Source of the DNA: Aptenodytes patagonicus
Taxonomy: Eukaryota; Chordata; Aves; Sphenisciformes; Spheniscidae
Direction: 5' to 3'
Assembly (NCBI RefSeq): GCF_965638725.1
Contig: NC_134949.1
Coordinates: 125,176,294 to 125,240,293, forward strand
DNA: 64,000 nt
A model generated the notes under the pieces. It saw only the letters and a list, made by a program, of their open reading frames with translations, had not been told where the DNA came from and made no database searches. Every line of letters starts with the position of its first letter. Within the stretch, counting starts at the first letter, position 1. Made by a program: the position numbers and the translations under genes. This document shows positions 37,101 to 49,200 of the stretch, piece after piece.

Positions 37101-40100
37101 TAACTACAGATATTGTAGCAACAGGCTGCAAAAGGCTTCAGGCATAAATGCCATGGGACAGGTTAGGCACACGGTAGAATATAAGCAAGGGGAAAGGATC
37201 TCGAGCCTGGAAAGCCTCCGACCTTTTCTCCTATTATCCCTCTTCCAAATGAAAGGTCTTACTTCTCCTTACCAGCGTCCCCGTGCCACGCCTATGGCAC
37301 TGTTAGGATGACAAGATTATTTGTCACATCGCTGTTAAAGCAGGGGTTCTGGCGCTGAGCGACTTGCAGAGCGGGGCTCAGCACTGCGCCTGCTCCGAGA
37401 CTGTGCTCTGAGGATGCCCGACCGTACCCCCACGCACCCGCATCCTCAGTGTAAAGAGGGAGCAGAGCATGGCTTTCCTCTGCAAAACGCTTGCAGGTCT
37501 CCAGAGGGTACATGCAGGAGAATGCTTTCAGTCACCCTGAGCAGCAGCTGCTTAGCAGTCAGGTTTGAAATACAGCATTTTCAAGATTCAAGCAAACCTG
37601 GTTTTATAACATGCTCAGGGAGCAGGAATGACATACGCTGTGTCACCTGCTGCAAAGACCTTCCTCAGCAGATTAAACCAACAGACCAGATAAATGTATA
37701 TATTATTCAATGCAGTTATTCATCTACAACGTCAGTTGAGAAAATTAATTAATTTACTACACAGCAGTTAACATCCCTCACAATTTTTAAAAGATGGTGG
37801 GGAAGAAAATCTGCCTCTACTTATGAGAGACTCGTCACTGTGTTACTGCCATCTAGCATTAGAACAGAAAGAAAAATCCCTTTTTACTGAATGGCAGTAC
37901 AGCAAAGAGGAATCCCACGGCTCGCCATGGGTTCAAACGCAGCCAGCGAACTCTGCCAGCTCAAGGCTAGGAAACTGAGTGGGGTGACATCCTGTGTTTG
38001 CCTCCATCCGATCGCTCGCACCAGGAGCGGGCTCAGCAGAGAAGCAGCAGAGCAGGACACGGTGCCATGCCGCCGCAGGACAGCCGACCTTGTGCGACTG
38101 CTCCCCACTGCTACCGTCACCCTGTGAGCAATGGGAGGACTAATGTCCCCGGGGCTGCCACCGTGGCCAGACCGAAACAGGACGGCCGAGGCTCCCTGAT
38201 TCCCCGGCCAAGCCTCCTGCTCCGTCACCCCTTCAATATGCGTCACGTCTCAACTTTTGCTCACCCCACCATTAAGCAGCAAACCCTCTGCCAGGATCTG
38301 CACTGCGTTTCTGAAAGCAGCCGCGAAGACATTGGGTTTCTGCCATCTTTTACAGACAAATACTGTCTGCACGCTGCGTGTTGCACTTAGATGTGCTCCG
38401 TGCAAACTGAAACACTGAAATAAAGCGGGCTGTTTAAATCAGCTGGCCCATAAGTAGGAAAGAGGGGGATCAGAGGGTACTGCAAGAAGATGACCTGGCT
38501 CACAGAGTCCAGCTCTTCCCTCTGTCTCTGAAAGAAATGCTGTGATCCCGGAGAACTGTGACATCTCGGCTACTGAAACTCTCAAACAACGCTTACCAAG
38601 CACTTGGATCAATTTTCTTCCATGTTATAAAAGGGAGGAAAAGTGGAGATGTTGCCTTTTTTTCTCTCAAATCGCAAAGTAACCTTTTAAAAACAGGTAG
38701 AATTACTTTCATATTTCTCTTAGTTTTTCAGCATTCTTTACTTCCTTAAAAAAAAAATCTACATAAATTCTGCTAATCTGCACAACAAAGGAACCCACCC
38801 TTCCCAGGTTCCTGTAATGGACTCGTTACCCATTTTAAACCCAAATGCACCCTTCTGGAGGTACCTGCTGTCTCTATTTTCAGGAAGAATGATGAACAAA
38901 GCCAGTTATTAAGATTCTGTTACTTATTCCACAAACATGGGACCAAATTCTCTCGAGGAGACAATAATCTTTCCATTGTGTGTCCCACTAAGCAAATTAC
39001 AACCTTGACATAAAACAGGAAGATATAAAATGGTCTCATAGAGGGAATGAGATCCTTCTGCTCCCATGTTTGTGGGATAAAGCAACCGATCTATCTCATC
39101 TCATCTCAGGCAAGCTGGAGATCTTGACAGCAGAGCCTTCAATGGAGGGAGATAAACAAATCATAGTGGATGAACCATCCCATCCTGAAGTCAGTGTCTA
39201 AAATAGCTGGGATTAATCACCCTGTGGAAGTTCCTGTCGCCCTCCATTGGCTAGGGAGGGGGTTTCATGCGAGGCATCATAGTAAACAACAGCTTTTTGT
39301 TGTGACAGCACAGACCCGTTCGAGACACTACCAAAACACCCGTTTACTGCAGTGACTAGAGGGTTTCACCCAGTGTTGCCAGGGAAACCGTGTTTTTTTG
39401 TCACAGCCTGAAGGAGGGTTGGATGGCCGCACTTCTGCGGGAACTCCTGCAGGGCTCCAGCTGAGCCAAAGAGTTGCTCATCAAGCGGTTCCCCTGCAAC
39501 CCGATGGCCAAAGAGGCACTTTCCTCATCCTTTTATGGGTATAATCTGCACTTCCCATCCCACTCTCCCCTGGCCTTCCTTTCTAGGCAGGCTGTGTGGT
39601 GCTCGCACCACCCACGAGCTCAGCGGCAGCGCTGTCTTTCAGCGTGCAGGGAAGAGAGAGAAATGCCAGCCAGAAGAGTTCCTCCACCGTTGGGTAGAGA
39701 TACCGATGGAAGAAAAGCAAGAGGAATACAAGAAAAGCTTACTCCATTCACACAGCCTGCACTTGCTGCCTTTTTCAGGCATACAGGGGCAGGGTTATAG
39801 TTAATCAGAAGGTCCGTGCAGGAATCCCTATTTCTTCTAGAGAGCAGACACCTCCCTCCGGTAAGGCAGTGGGAAAATTGCAGCAGGACTAAGGTCACAG
39901 GTGGGATTTTCCAGGTGCCTGAGTTCAGATGGCTCTGTCAGCTGCTTTGCAGAAGCTTATGCTTTGTATTCCGGGAAAAAATGCAAAAAAAATGGCATAT
40001 TCAAACAGAAACACACATTTCCCGCAGGACCACAAGATGCCCAGGGCCGTTCTCCTCACAGAAGCTGCAGCTCATTAGCAGGGACAGCCAGCCTTGCAAA

Positions 40101-42656
40101 AAGCATTTGAAAACACATTAGCAGATGTAACAGCAGGCTGCTAAGATATTTAAAAAACACATCCAGAAAAGTGCTGGTTATTTGAGATTGTTCATAGAGA
40201 AAAAAATAACTCCGCTCCTGAAGCCTGTGAGCTGCACCGAACGTGCCAAACACCATCCTCCGCCTCCTCCAGGTACACCACACCACACTCTGCGGGGAAA
40301 CCAAAACATGCAGCACACCGCAGCATGCGGGGAGGCCCAAACCAGTGCCTTCAGCGGCAGGGTCTGTGTGCAGAGACAGGTAAAGAGGAGAGACAGAAAA
40401 CATCTCCCCGTTCAACCAGAAAGCAACTTGGTAGCAGCACCTGTCCTGAACCTTCTCTTTTTTTTTTTCTTGTTTGTTTGCTTTGCTTTTTAATGAAAGG
40501 TGTCATGGGCACGTCAGCAGAGCGTGGACTGCACCGCAACCAAAGCAGCGGCACCTTGGAGGGATTTCACCAGGGCAATCATCAAACCCGGTGGGGAAGA
40601 GCCCCTCCCCAGCGCCGGTGTCGGACCCACTTCTCCAGCTTGCCTCTGGCAGTTTAGTCCCTCACGCACTGCAATGTACGTGGGGCTTCTGCCAGGCTGG
40701 TGGGGAAGGTGACCCACCTCTGTCTCCTCTGGAAATCCTGCCCACGCTGACCTCTCCCCAGCCCACGGCGCACACCCCCAGCGCAGGGTCCCTGTAGGCA
40801 GCCCTTATCCCTCCTCAGCCTGAACTCCCAAAGCTCCTCAACCCACGTCATGGTGGGGTTTCCCACTGCCTTGCCCCCAAGACAACGGGGTTTCCCCCGG
40901 CACACCTCCAGCTGGCTCTGCTGCCCTGTCTCCACCACCCAGGTCTCCCCCCCGGTGACCCTGCACAGCCCGTCCAGCCCCCTCGCTGTGGCTGTAACCC
41001 CTGGGGCTTCGGCAAAGCCTTGTTAAAGAAATCACAAAGTAGCACAGACCCTTTCCTGGAGTGCCCCAGCATCGGTCCCCCCTTGCTGGGTATCGTGGTT
41101 TAAATACTATGATTTTTGAGGAATGACACTACTGTATGATCCTAATCCCACTTCCCTGCCAGGCACATTTTCATCTTGAACTCATATTATCCTTTGGGGG
41201 ATCGCTCACTCCCAGGAAGATTGTCCTTAAAGGAGAGAAATGTGCAGTGAGAGAGACCAGTCCCAGACCCACCCTTAGAGGAACAACATACGCAGCACTT
41301 TATCAGCCTTTAAAAGCAACACGTTTGAGAGACATATAAGATACTTTTTTTTGGTTTTTTAAGAGCTGGAAGAATTGAGCACCAATTAATTCGGCCTGGC
41401 TAATGCTTATGCAGAAAGCATCTGAAAAGATATAAAACCAGAACACAAATAGACTCCTCTACCTCTAAACCTGCAAACACTTGCACACCAGTAACTTGAT
41501 TTGGTACAAGTCTCACTCAAAGTTTCCAGCAAATGCAAAATATTCTGTGCATAAATCATGCAGTGTAAAACAAGTATACTATTAGATATCACACACTGAA
41601 ACACAACACTTGTAATGCAAAACACTACATCAGAGAGCATCCCAGCACCGTACCCACTGACAGATGAGCTTTCATGATGGCTGTATTTCTCTGAGAGACA
41701 TGGGAATTGTATTCTGCTGCCCATTATTATGACAAATACCTTCTCTGTAGGGGAAAGTTTATCAAAGTTGCTAAGGCAAAGACAAGACATGGCAAACCAA
41801 ACGGAGAAGCAGAAGAACAGAAGAAAGGAAGAAATCCTCAGCTACGCAATCAGCAACAGATGCCAAAAGCACCACAGGCCTCAGGAGGTCCACGCGAACC
41901 CCGCTCCCATCACACCAGTAACTGATAGTGCCTGGGACAGACCCTCAAAGCGCTGGGCCATCAGATGAGCCACACGGGGAGGTCTGCAGCCGGCGCGGGA
42001 CACGCTTGCACTCCCTTTGGCACGTGTACGGCATGGCACATGCAGGGCATCTCAGTCCCAGGCCACACGGTGAGCCCAGACCCAAGGAGAGCATGGGATT
42101 TGCCTAGTAAGAAATTGAAAGAAGAAAAAGAAAAAGAGACGACGAAAAATCAAACATGCATACAAGATAATGTAGGCTTTAAATAAAAAGGGATATAACT
42201 GAATAATCGTTCTATTCTATACTAATTACCATTCAAATTATGGGAATGACATGAAATTTTGCTATTTGTGTAAATAAAAAGAGAGCGCTAGAAGAAATAG
42301 CTTCTCAAGAAAGGGAAGCATGGTCTGATTTTGCAGAAGAAGATAAGAGTTTACCTTTCAGCTGTAGCTTGATGATAAAGAAAGTAGATGTCGTGGAAAG
42401 AATAAGAGCTGAGTATCACACTGATTTGCATCTCTCTCTTCGTACCTGCTCACTGGCAAATAAAGAAAACACTACAATTTAGCTCCACACATATGTCTAA
42501 ACTGAAGTGCCTGTGTTACACGCCGGCAACGGATGCTGATTCGGTCACCGGACTGGGGAGCGCGGAGCAAGAAATCACACCTGAGCCCTTACACTCCCAC
42601 CAACAGCCTGAGGCTGTGCTCCTCCAGTTAGTGTTCTGTCCTGCACAATGCTCCAT

Positions 42657-42684
42657 AAAAAAAAAAAAAAATAAATTTTTTTTT
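42657..42684 (+). repeat. A15 run closely followed by a T9 run
   Basis: A15 at 42,657-42,671, then TAAA, then T9 to 42,684. The facing A and T tracts could pair as a short hairpin. No gene or transposon end is recognisable on either side. Confidence 0.85.
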
Positions 42685-44989
42685 CCCTAAAGTTTGTCCA
42701 GCTGTGTACAGCATAAAACTTTCCAGGAAGACATTTGGTACAGAGGAATACTGTAGCCTTATTCACTTCATTTAAGACCTCTGTTGCTTTCCCATCCAAA
42801 TAATATGTGTACAACTTTTAAACTGGTTAAAAGGAGTTAAATCGAAAAAAATAAAGGAAGGAAAAAACTCATCCCCAAAACCCTGGGTGAAACTTTAGCA
42901 ACCCAGCTAAGACGAAGACGTACACATCTTTGTTTCAAGCCATTTAAACCTGGGCCCATTGGGTTCTACGGATTACTGCAGCACCCAAATTTTTCCAAAA
43001 ATGTCAGACAAGTTTACCACAGCAATTAAGCTGTCTACCATCTGTAAAAGATTTGCCCAAGAGTTTTCCTAATGTTTTTTTCCCCCTGAAATACATTTAA
43101 CTTAATTCTTTCAACATTTTGCCTATCATTCAAGTCCATATACATTAAGTATTGCAGAGTTGGCTAGATTTTTGAGGGCAACTTTTCCTTCTAAGGATTA
43201 GTTGTGCACTGGTGCACTGAAATTTTATATACAGAGTAACACTCTGAATATGAATTATTTCTTGAGAAACACTGCGCCTATTCTTGGGAATGAAGAAGTA
43301 AAAACTTTACTAGGAATTTCAGCCAAGGAGCTGAGATTAACACCCTTTATTCTCCTCCCAAATGGTGAGTTATTTTCGGAATACTAGACCAGGCTCAAGC
43401 TTAGTGTCTCCATCACACTGTATTAAAAGTGCCCTACAAGTAAGTATGTGCACTCAGCCAGTGACAATGAAAGACGTGGATCTGAATTCTTCAGTTCAAG
43501 AAGATCATTCTTCTTCAGTTGGAGAAAGTTTTAAGTTTTCTCAGCAACATTTAGTGTAACTTGCGGTCCAAGTAAAACGGCGCTTAGGAAAGCTGAAGGG
43601 TATTCTTCATGTTTCTCCTCCTTCTAGCTTGCATATAAACTGGTTGTTCCCAACTGCCTAACACTGGTGGGTGTTCTCACTTTTCGCTGTGGAAACTATA
43701 CTTTTTATGTAACTCTCTAAATACAGACTGCTTATGTGACAAATAATCAACCAGTCCACAACATGTTATTTTCCCTCCCTGAGCATTTATGCTTTTATTG
43801 CGACTTTTGTTCTTCCATCATACACCCAAATACTGAGTCTATTAAAATAACCTCTGAAAAAGTAATCCATTAACGAATAAAAGGCAGGAGGGTTGGGGGC
43901 ACAACCTTGTTCTTGTCACATAGATGTGGCGCCCCCTTTGGAGCCTGATTTTGACAGAGCTGGGAACAATTTTATGCTGCTTCTGTGACTCTGCAGAAGC
44001 GCAAGATAAGGTCAGGTCTTAGAAGAATTGAGAATAAGTATCGGAGTTTTAACAACCCCCAATAAATGACTACGTAACTGAGAAGAGTGGCAATTATGAA
44101 AAGAAATAGCTCAATCCCTCACCTGGGTTCAGCTTAGGGCCTTTGAAATCCTTGAGTGACAAGATCTACCTGTAAAATATAAAATGCTCCTTTGCTGTTG
44201 AAAGCACATACTGAATTTTGGGATGGTGATTCTATGTGGTTAAAAACCATCCATCAGCCTCAGTGATTTCATAGCTGATGCTTCATATTCATAAAACAAC
44301 ATAACAAGGTAACGCTCCTGGTTTCTTCTTTCAGTTTCTTATCATGTGTTTTTTCTGTTTCTGTTCCTGAATTTCATCTGAACGACGAAGCCTTTTGGAC
44401 ATGTCATCCATTTCCTAGGAAAGTACCCAAAAGCACGGAAAGGGCTGATCACAGATGAGTAGTGGTCCGCATCACCGGTCCCACCGCACTCGCTGGGAAC
44501 ACCAAGGCAGCAAAACGCCGTGCACGGTCCTCCAGCCAGGGCTAAAACCCCAAGCGCCATGCAGCAGCACTCGCAAACCCTCCCAGCTGCAGGGCTCCTC
44601 ATCCCTCCTTCCCTGTGTCCCCCTGTCCGGCTGCATGGCGTCAGTCCACACCTCGCTGCAAAATACATCCTGTCCTCCTCCTGCTCCGGAGCTGCCACCT
44701 CCGCTGTCCTCTGTAGCTGCAAGGTAGAGCCCCCCCGGCCATCCTCCTGTGCCAGCCTGAAGGACTTGGCTCCAGGCTGGCCGTGCTTGGCTGCCGCAGG
44801 CTGGCACGACCGTGGCCCGCCTGCCAAGGCCACTGGCCCCCAGGGTTGGGGCAGCCAGACTGCTCTCCCTTCAGAGCCATCACTCATCACGTCTCCAGCA
44901 GATTTACTGTCACTGACCCCTGTACCATGAGGTAGCGTCTCTGACTCGCAGGTCGTGTGCCACAGCTGTACAGGATGGCAAGCATCGGG

Positions 44990-45003
44990 TTTTTTTTTTT
45001 TTT
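44990..45003 (+). repeat. T14 run followed by CCAG
   Basis: Fourteen T followed by CCAG resemble a strong polypyrimidine tract and 3' splice site on the plus strand. The sequence to the right has no recognisable exon, so I record it only as simple sequence. Confidence 0.8.
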
Positions 45004-46249
45004 CCAGGCTGCTTTCCAACACAGCGAAGAGAGAAGCACGACTGTTGTTTATTTTTGGTTGGGATCTTGAAAGCCACCCAAACAATACATGGAGCGCTAT
45101 TCGGCTACCCTCAGTACTCGCTGTGTCGAATACACGTGCTTCATGCTATGCCTGTCCTCTGTTGCTGTATTTACTCCTAGGGTTGTAGTACAAATTCTGG
45201 TGGAAGAAGAGTTGACACAGACGCCAAAAAGTTGCACTGATTTAAACCAGTGAAGGGTTTTGCTGTTTGTTCTTCTTTCTATACAGAGAGGCAAATTTAC
45301 AGCACCAAAATGAGATGTCTCTCCGCCCCACTTTACACACACTTTCAAAAATATTGCTGCTATTCAAAATAGCATATGTTAGGCACTAAAAAATAATAAT
45401 AAACAACAGTGTGGAACACATTCTTTCCATTAAAATTTTTTTACAGCCCACAGGCCCAGTGCTGCTCACATTGAATAGGAGACACACAAAAATACAGCAA
45501 AACCATCAGAGAGGCTGTAAGCCCCTAGGAGCCCTGCAGGGGAGCCCGGGCTCTGGAGATGAGACGGGGTGAGCACCCCCGTTCCCCAGGCTTAGCAGCA
45601 GGGCTGAAAAAGACAAGACAAAAAGGGCAGCTGTAAGGACTGGGAATAGCACGGGGAACCAAGGAAGGGGATGGGGAAAAAAGGTGGCCAGGAATGTCAC
45701 CGAGAGGAGGCCTGCACCCTGAGGCAGGCAGAGCCACACACCCTCCCGCCCCCAGAGCCACCTCATTCCCGCTGCCGGGTGTCTCTCTATCCTAGAAAGG
45801 TGCAAGGGGCACAAGTTGATGCCTGCACTGCTGGCCTCCCCCTTTCTGGGGTGAGGGCGGAGGGCTGATGATGCCGGCGTAACCTTTTCTGGGGCTGGGA
45901 GTCCACACCCTTGCTTGGATGCCTACCCCTCGCCCTGGCAGCATCCTCAAAGCTGGCGGCTGCTCACAAAGCTGCGGGGACAAAAGCATCCCTCCGCTGT
46001 GTGCATCCTCTTGGCTCTGCCCTCTCCTCTCTAAACCGCACATGGGTGCGGACTACAAAAGCTCAAGCAATTCCTTAGCAAGCCTCTCTTAACACCCCAA
46101 AAACATCAGGGATAGTATTTCTGAGATAGTTTGGCCATAGCTTTGCAGAAGGTCACTGCTAAAGTATTCAGTCCAGGCAGCAGCCACCCGATCAATTTTC
46201 ACAGACCAGGCTCAGACCCCTGTGGCTGCAGCCCCTACGCACCCTCTTC

Positions 46250-46282
46250 TTTCATTCATTCGTTCATTTGTTCATTCGTTCA
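46250..46282 (+). repeat. (TTCA/TTCG)n tetranucleotide microsatellite
   Basis: About eight imperfect TTCA/TTCG/TTTG units. The G variants create CG steps in alternate units. It is likely to vary in length between individuals. Confidence 0.85.
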
Positions 46283-49200
46283 GTGAACACGGGGCTTCCT
46301 TTTCTTAGTCACTTTTCACAAGTTACTTCTTAAAATTATCCCACAGGTCCCCAGGGGCCCATCGACGTCAGGCAGCTGCCAGCGCACCACTGGCAGCCTC
46401 CCCAGCAAGCCCAGCCACGCACCGCCAGAGGCAGCCAGCTCTGCCGGTCACCAGAGCTGCATCCACGAGCCCCCGGCTGCCTCCTTCGGGGCCCCACAGA
46501 CACCCACGGCTCCCAGCGTCCACCCTACCGCAGCCCTGCGGGGGCTCGGGAAAGTGGCCAGTCATCCCCCGCTCGTTTTCAGTGGCGCCAGGGACACCCA
46601 GCCTCTGCTGCTCGCTTGGCAGTGGCGTAAATGGCTGCATGGGAGACAGTACATAATGATATTTGGTGTGATACGAGTCTACTAGGATCCCTTGGCGCTG
46701 TTTGTCCGTTTGTCCTAACAGCTGAGAATCAGAAAAAAAAAAAAGACCCTTAACAGCACTTTTATTAAAGCAGTTCTGGCTCATACATCACTTTAACTTG
46801 TGTAAGGACCAGAAGCTGTGACGAGAAGCCACAGAAACACAACCAAGAACAAAAGTTTGAAAAAATAGGTTCAGAACCATTTTCTCCTTATGATTTCTCC
46901 TATCCTTGTCTCACAGAGACAAGGACAAGGAAGGTGCTGAACACTGAGCCCCTCCAAGTGAGTCCAGCTCTTCTTCCCCGTCAGGACAGGCTACCAAACA
47001 CATCGTCTCTGCTGAGATATCCACAGCCACCTTCCTCCTGGTTTCTGAAAACAGTTTGTGTTCTTAAGGTTCCCCTTCAAATGCTTCCAGTGAGCAGGCA
47101 CGATGAGTACGCTTCCAGGATCAGGTTTACCTTCTCCCAGGGGTGCCAATCCCCTCAGACGCTTTCTGCAGACGCCCAAAAGACAAGAGTGAGCCCTCCC
47201 TGGTTTTCCAAAAATTTTCACTCACTTGCAAATGTTAGAAGGAACAATTCAACAGCTGTGCTACTGACTCACCCATTTCTTACAGTTTGGGTTCACTAAC
47301 AGTAAGTGCAACTGCTACAACCTTATATCCAAGGATAGACGACCCCTTCCCTTGCCCTCGTTCATGCTCACGTTATTTGTTCTTGGCTAGGCCATCACGG
47401 GAAGGAGACACACGACTCGTGCTTTACTCCAGTGTGCAAAATAAGGAAGGGCTACACAAACGCAGAGTGCCACCTGCCGTACCTCAGACCAGACCCTTTC
47501 TTGCGAGAGTCGCTCCTTCAGCTCTGTGGAGCCACCCCTCATCTCCACCACAGCAAGGTCCCAGCTCAGCAAAGCATTCGGACTGTGCTTATATCAAATA
47601 GCAGCCAGGGGAGACGGGGGGAGATGGAGGGACCCTAGGGGAGCAAGGAACCATGGGGTTACCACGAAGACTGTGCTCTTAAAAACAGAGGGACACAATC
47701 AGGAGAAAATTAAGATAAATCATCTTGTCTGAGGGTCTGTAGGGAAAGGCGGTGCGTACAGCACAAGTGCCTGGTCAACAAAGGCTGAAGCTCAGCTGCT
47801 GATCCTGCCCTTCCCATTAGACTTTCCTCTGGCTTGAAATGTCCTGGCCAGAAAACCCAGCTGCTATGGCTGGCTCTCCCCCTCTCTCCTCCACTCTGTC
47901 TGCACCCTGTCATTGTAATGGACTTCTGGTCTCTCCCTCTATATCCTGCGTATAAATTTCCCGATTCCCCAGACAGCTACATTCTGCCACAGCCTTCAAT
48001 GGTTTCTGCTAACAGCCCCTGGCTGCCAGGCTAGTCGCTCCAAAGTTCTCACCACACCTGGAAAAGCAACAACCAGAAGTCCTAAACCCAGGCAACCTCT
48101 GGAGGTGCCAACACCCCCGCCAAGCCCAGAAGGACAGCACCCGCGGGGGGAAAAGCTGGTGCTGAAAATTACCTTTTGCCACTTCAACTCAGAGTTCATT
48201 CTTCGTGCTCCCCACAAAATTCACTCACCAGGTGCAGGACTGGTTCGCCTGTGTGGTGTGAGGGCAGCGGTTACATCCTCAAGCATCAAGACACATCCTA
48301 TCACAGGGCTGGGCGCCAAGAGGGTTTGCTTGTTAGTTTTCTATTTCTACTCAGTGTGCACCTTACACACTTGGAGGCACTAAATAAGCTGTAAGCATTT
48401 CCCAGGTTTTACTGTTATCCCATTTGCACGTGTATTTTGCTCTGCGTCTAAATTTGTGGGACATTCGGATTAAATATCAAATATATCACGGACCCATTTG
48501 AAAAAGGAAAATATAGCTAGAGTCACTGGGACCTTGAGTGCCCAACCCTAGATCATTTGGTCAAACACAAGTTCTTACTGATTTCACCGACGCTGAAGGG
48601 AATTCAAGCAGGAAGACAGCAACAATAATTTAAAATATTGGCTTTCTGTTTCTCTAGGATGTGAGTCATTGTAAAATTGACACTTTGCAGCAAGCAAAAA
48701 ATAAAAAAATAATTCTATAAATCAGCCTAATATGCCTTATCATAATAGGTATGCACAAGCGTGCTTACGTATATGCCTGCGCACAGGCTGGAGGCCAGCT
48801 ATTTGAATTAATATATTATTTTTAGCGTGAGTTAAAATGCTGTCACTGAACAGCAGGTTATTTATTTCCCCCCCCCAAATGAAGCCTCTGGCAAAAGCAT
48901 ATAAATGAAGTAGGTCCTATTTAATTTTTTTTCTATTTTGAATGTATTTTCTGCAGGAACTCACCAAATTCATTTGGGGCACAATTAGAAATAGTGCACT
49001 TAGGCTAACAGCAGTGCTGCTCAAAAGCATAATCTGTAAAACCAAAAATCCAGCGTGAACAAAATTGTTGGTAAAAACATCATTTTGTACTACAGAAAAA
49101 AACAAACATGGCTCCATTTTCAAATGCTGCCAGGAAGAAAAACTTTGACTTGTGGTCGTGCGTCGTAAACCACGATTTCATTTCACAAAGAAAAGGCCCC

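Noticed and set aside
44342..45085. 247-codon minus-strand frame, the longest in the window
   Set aside because: It lies in GC-richer sequence with 136- and 90-codon frames on the other strand over the same bases, and has no domain, signal peptide or regular composition.
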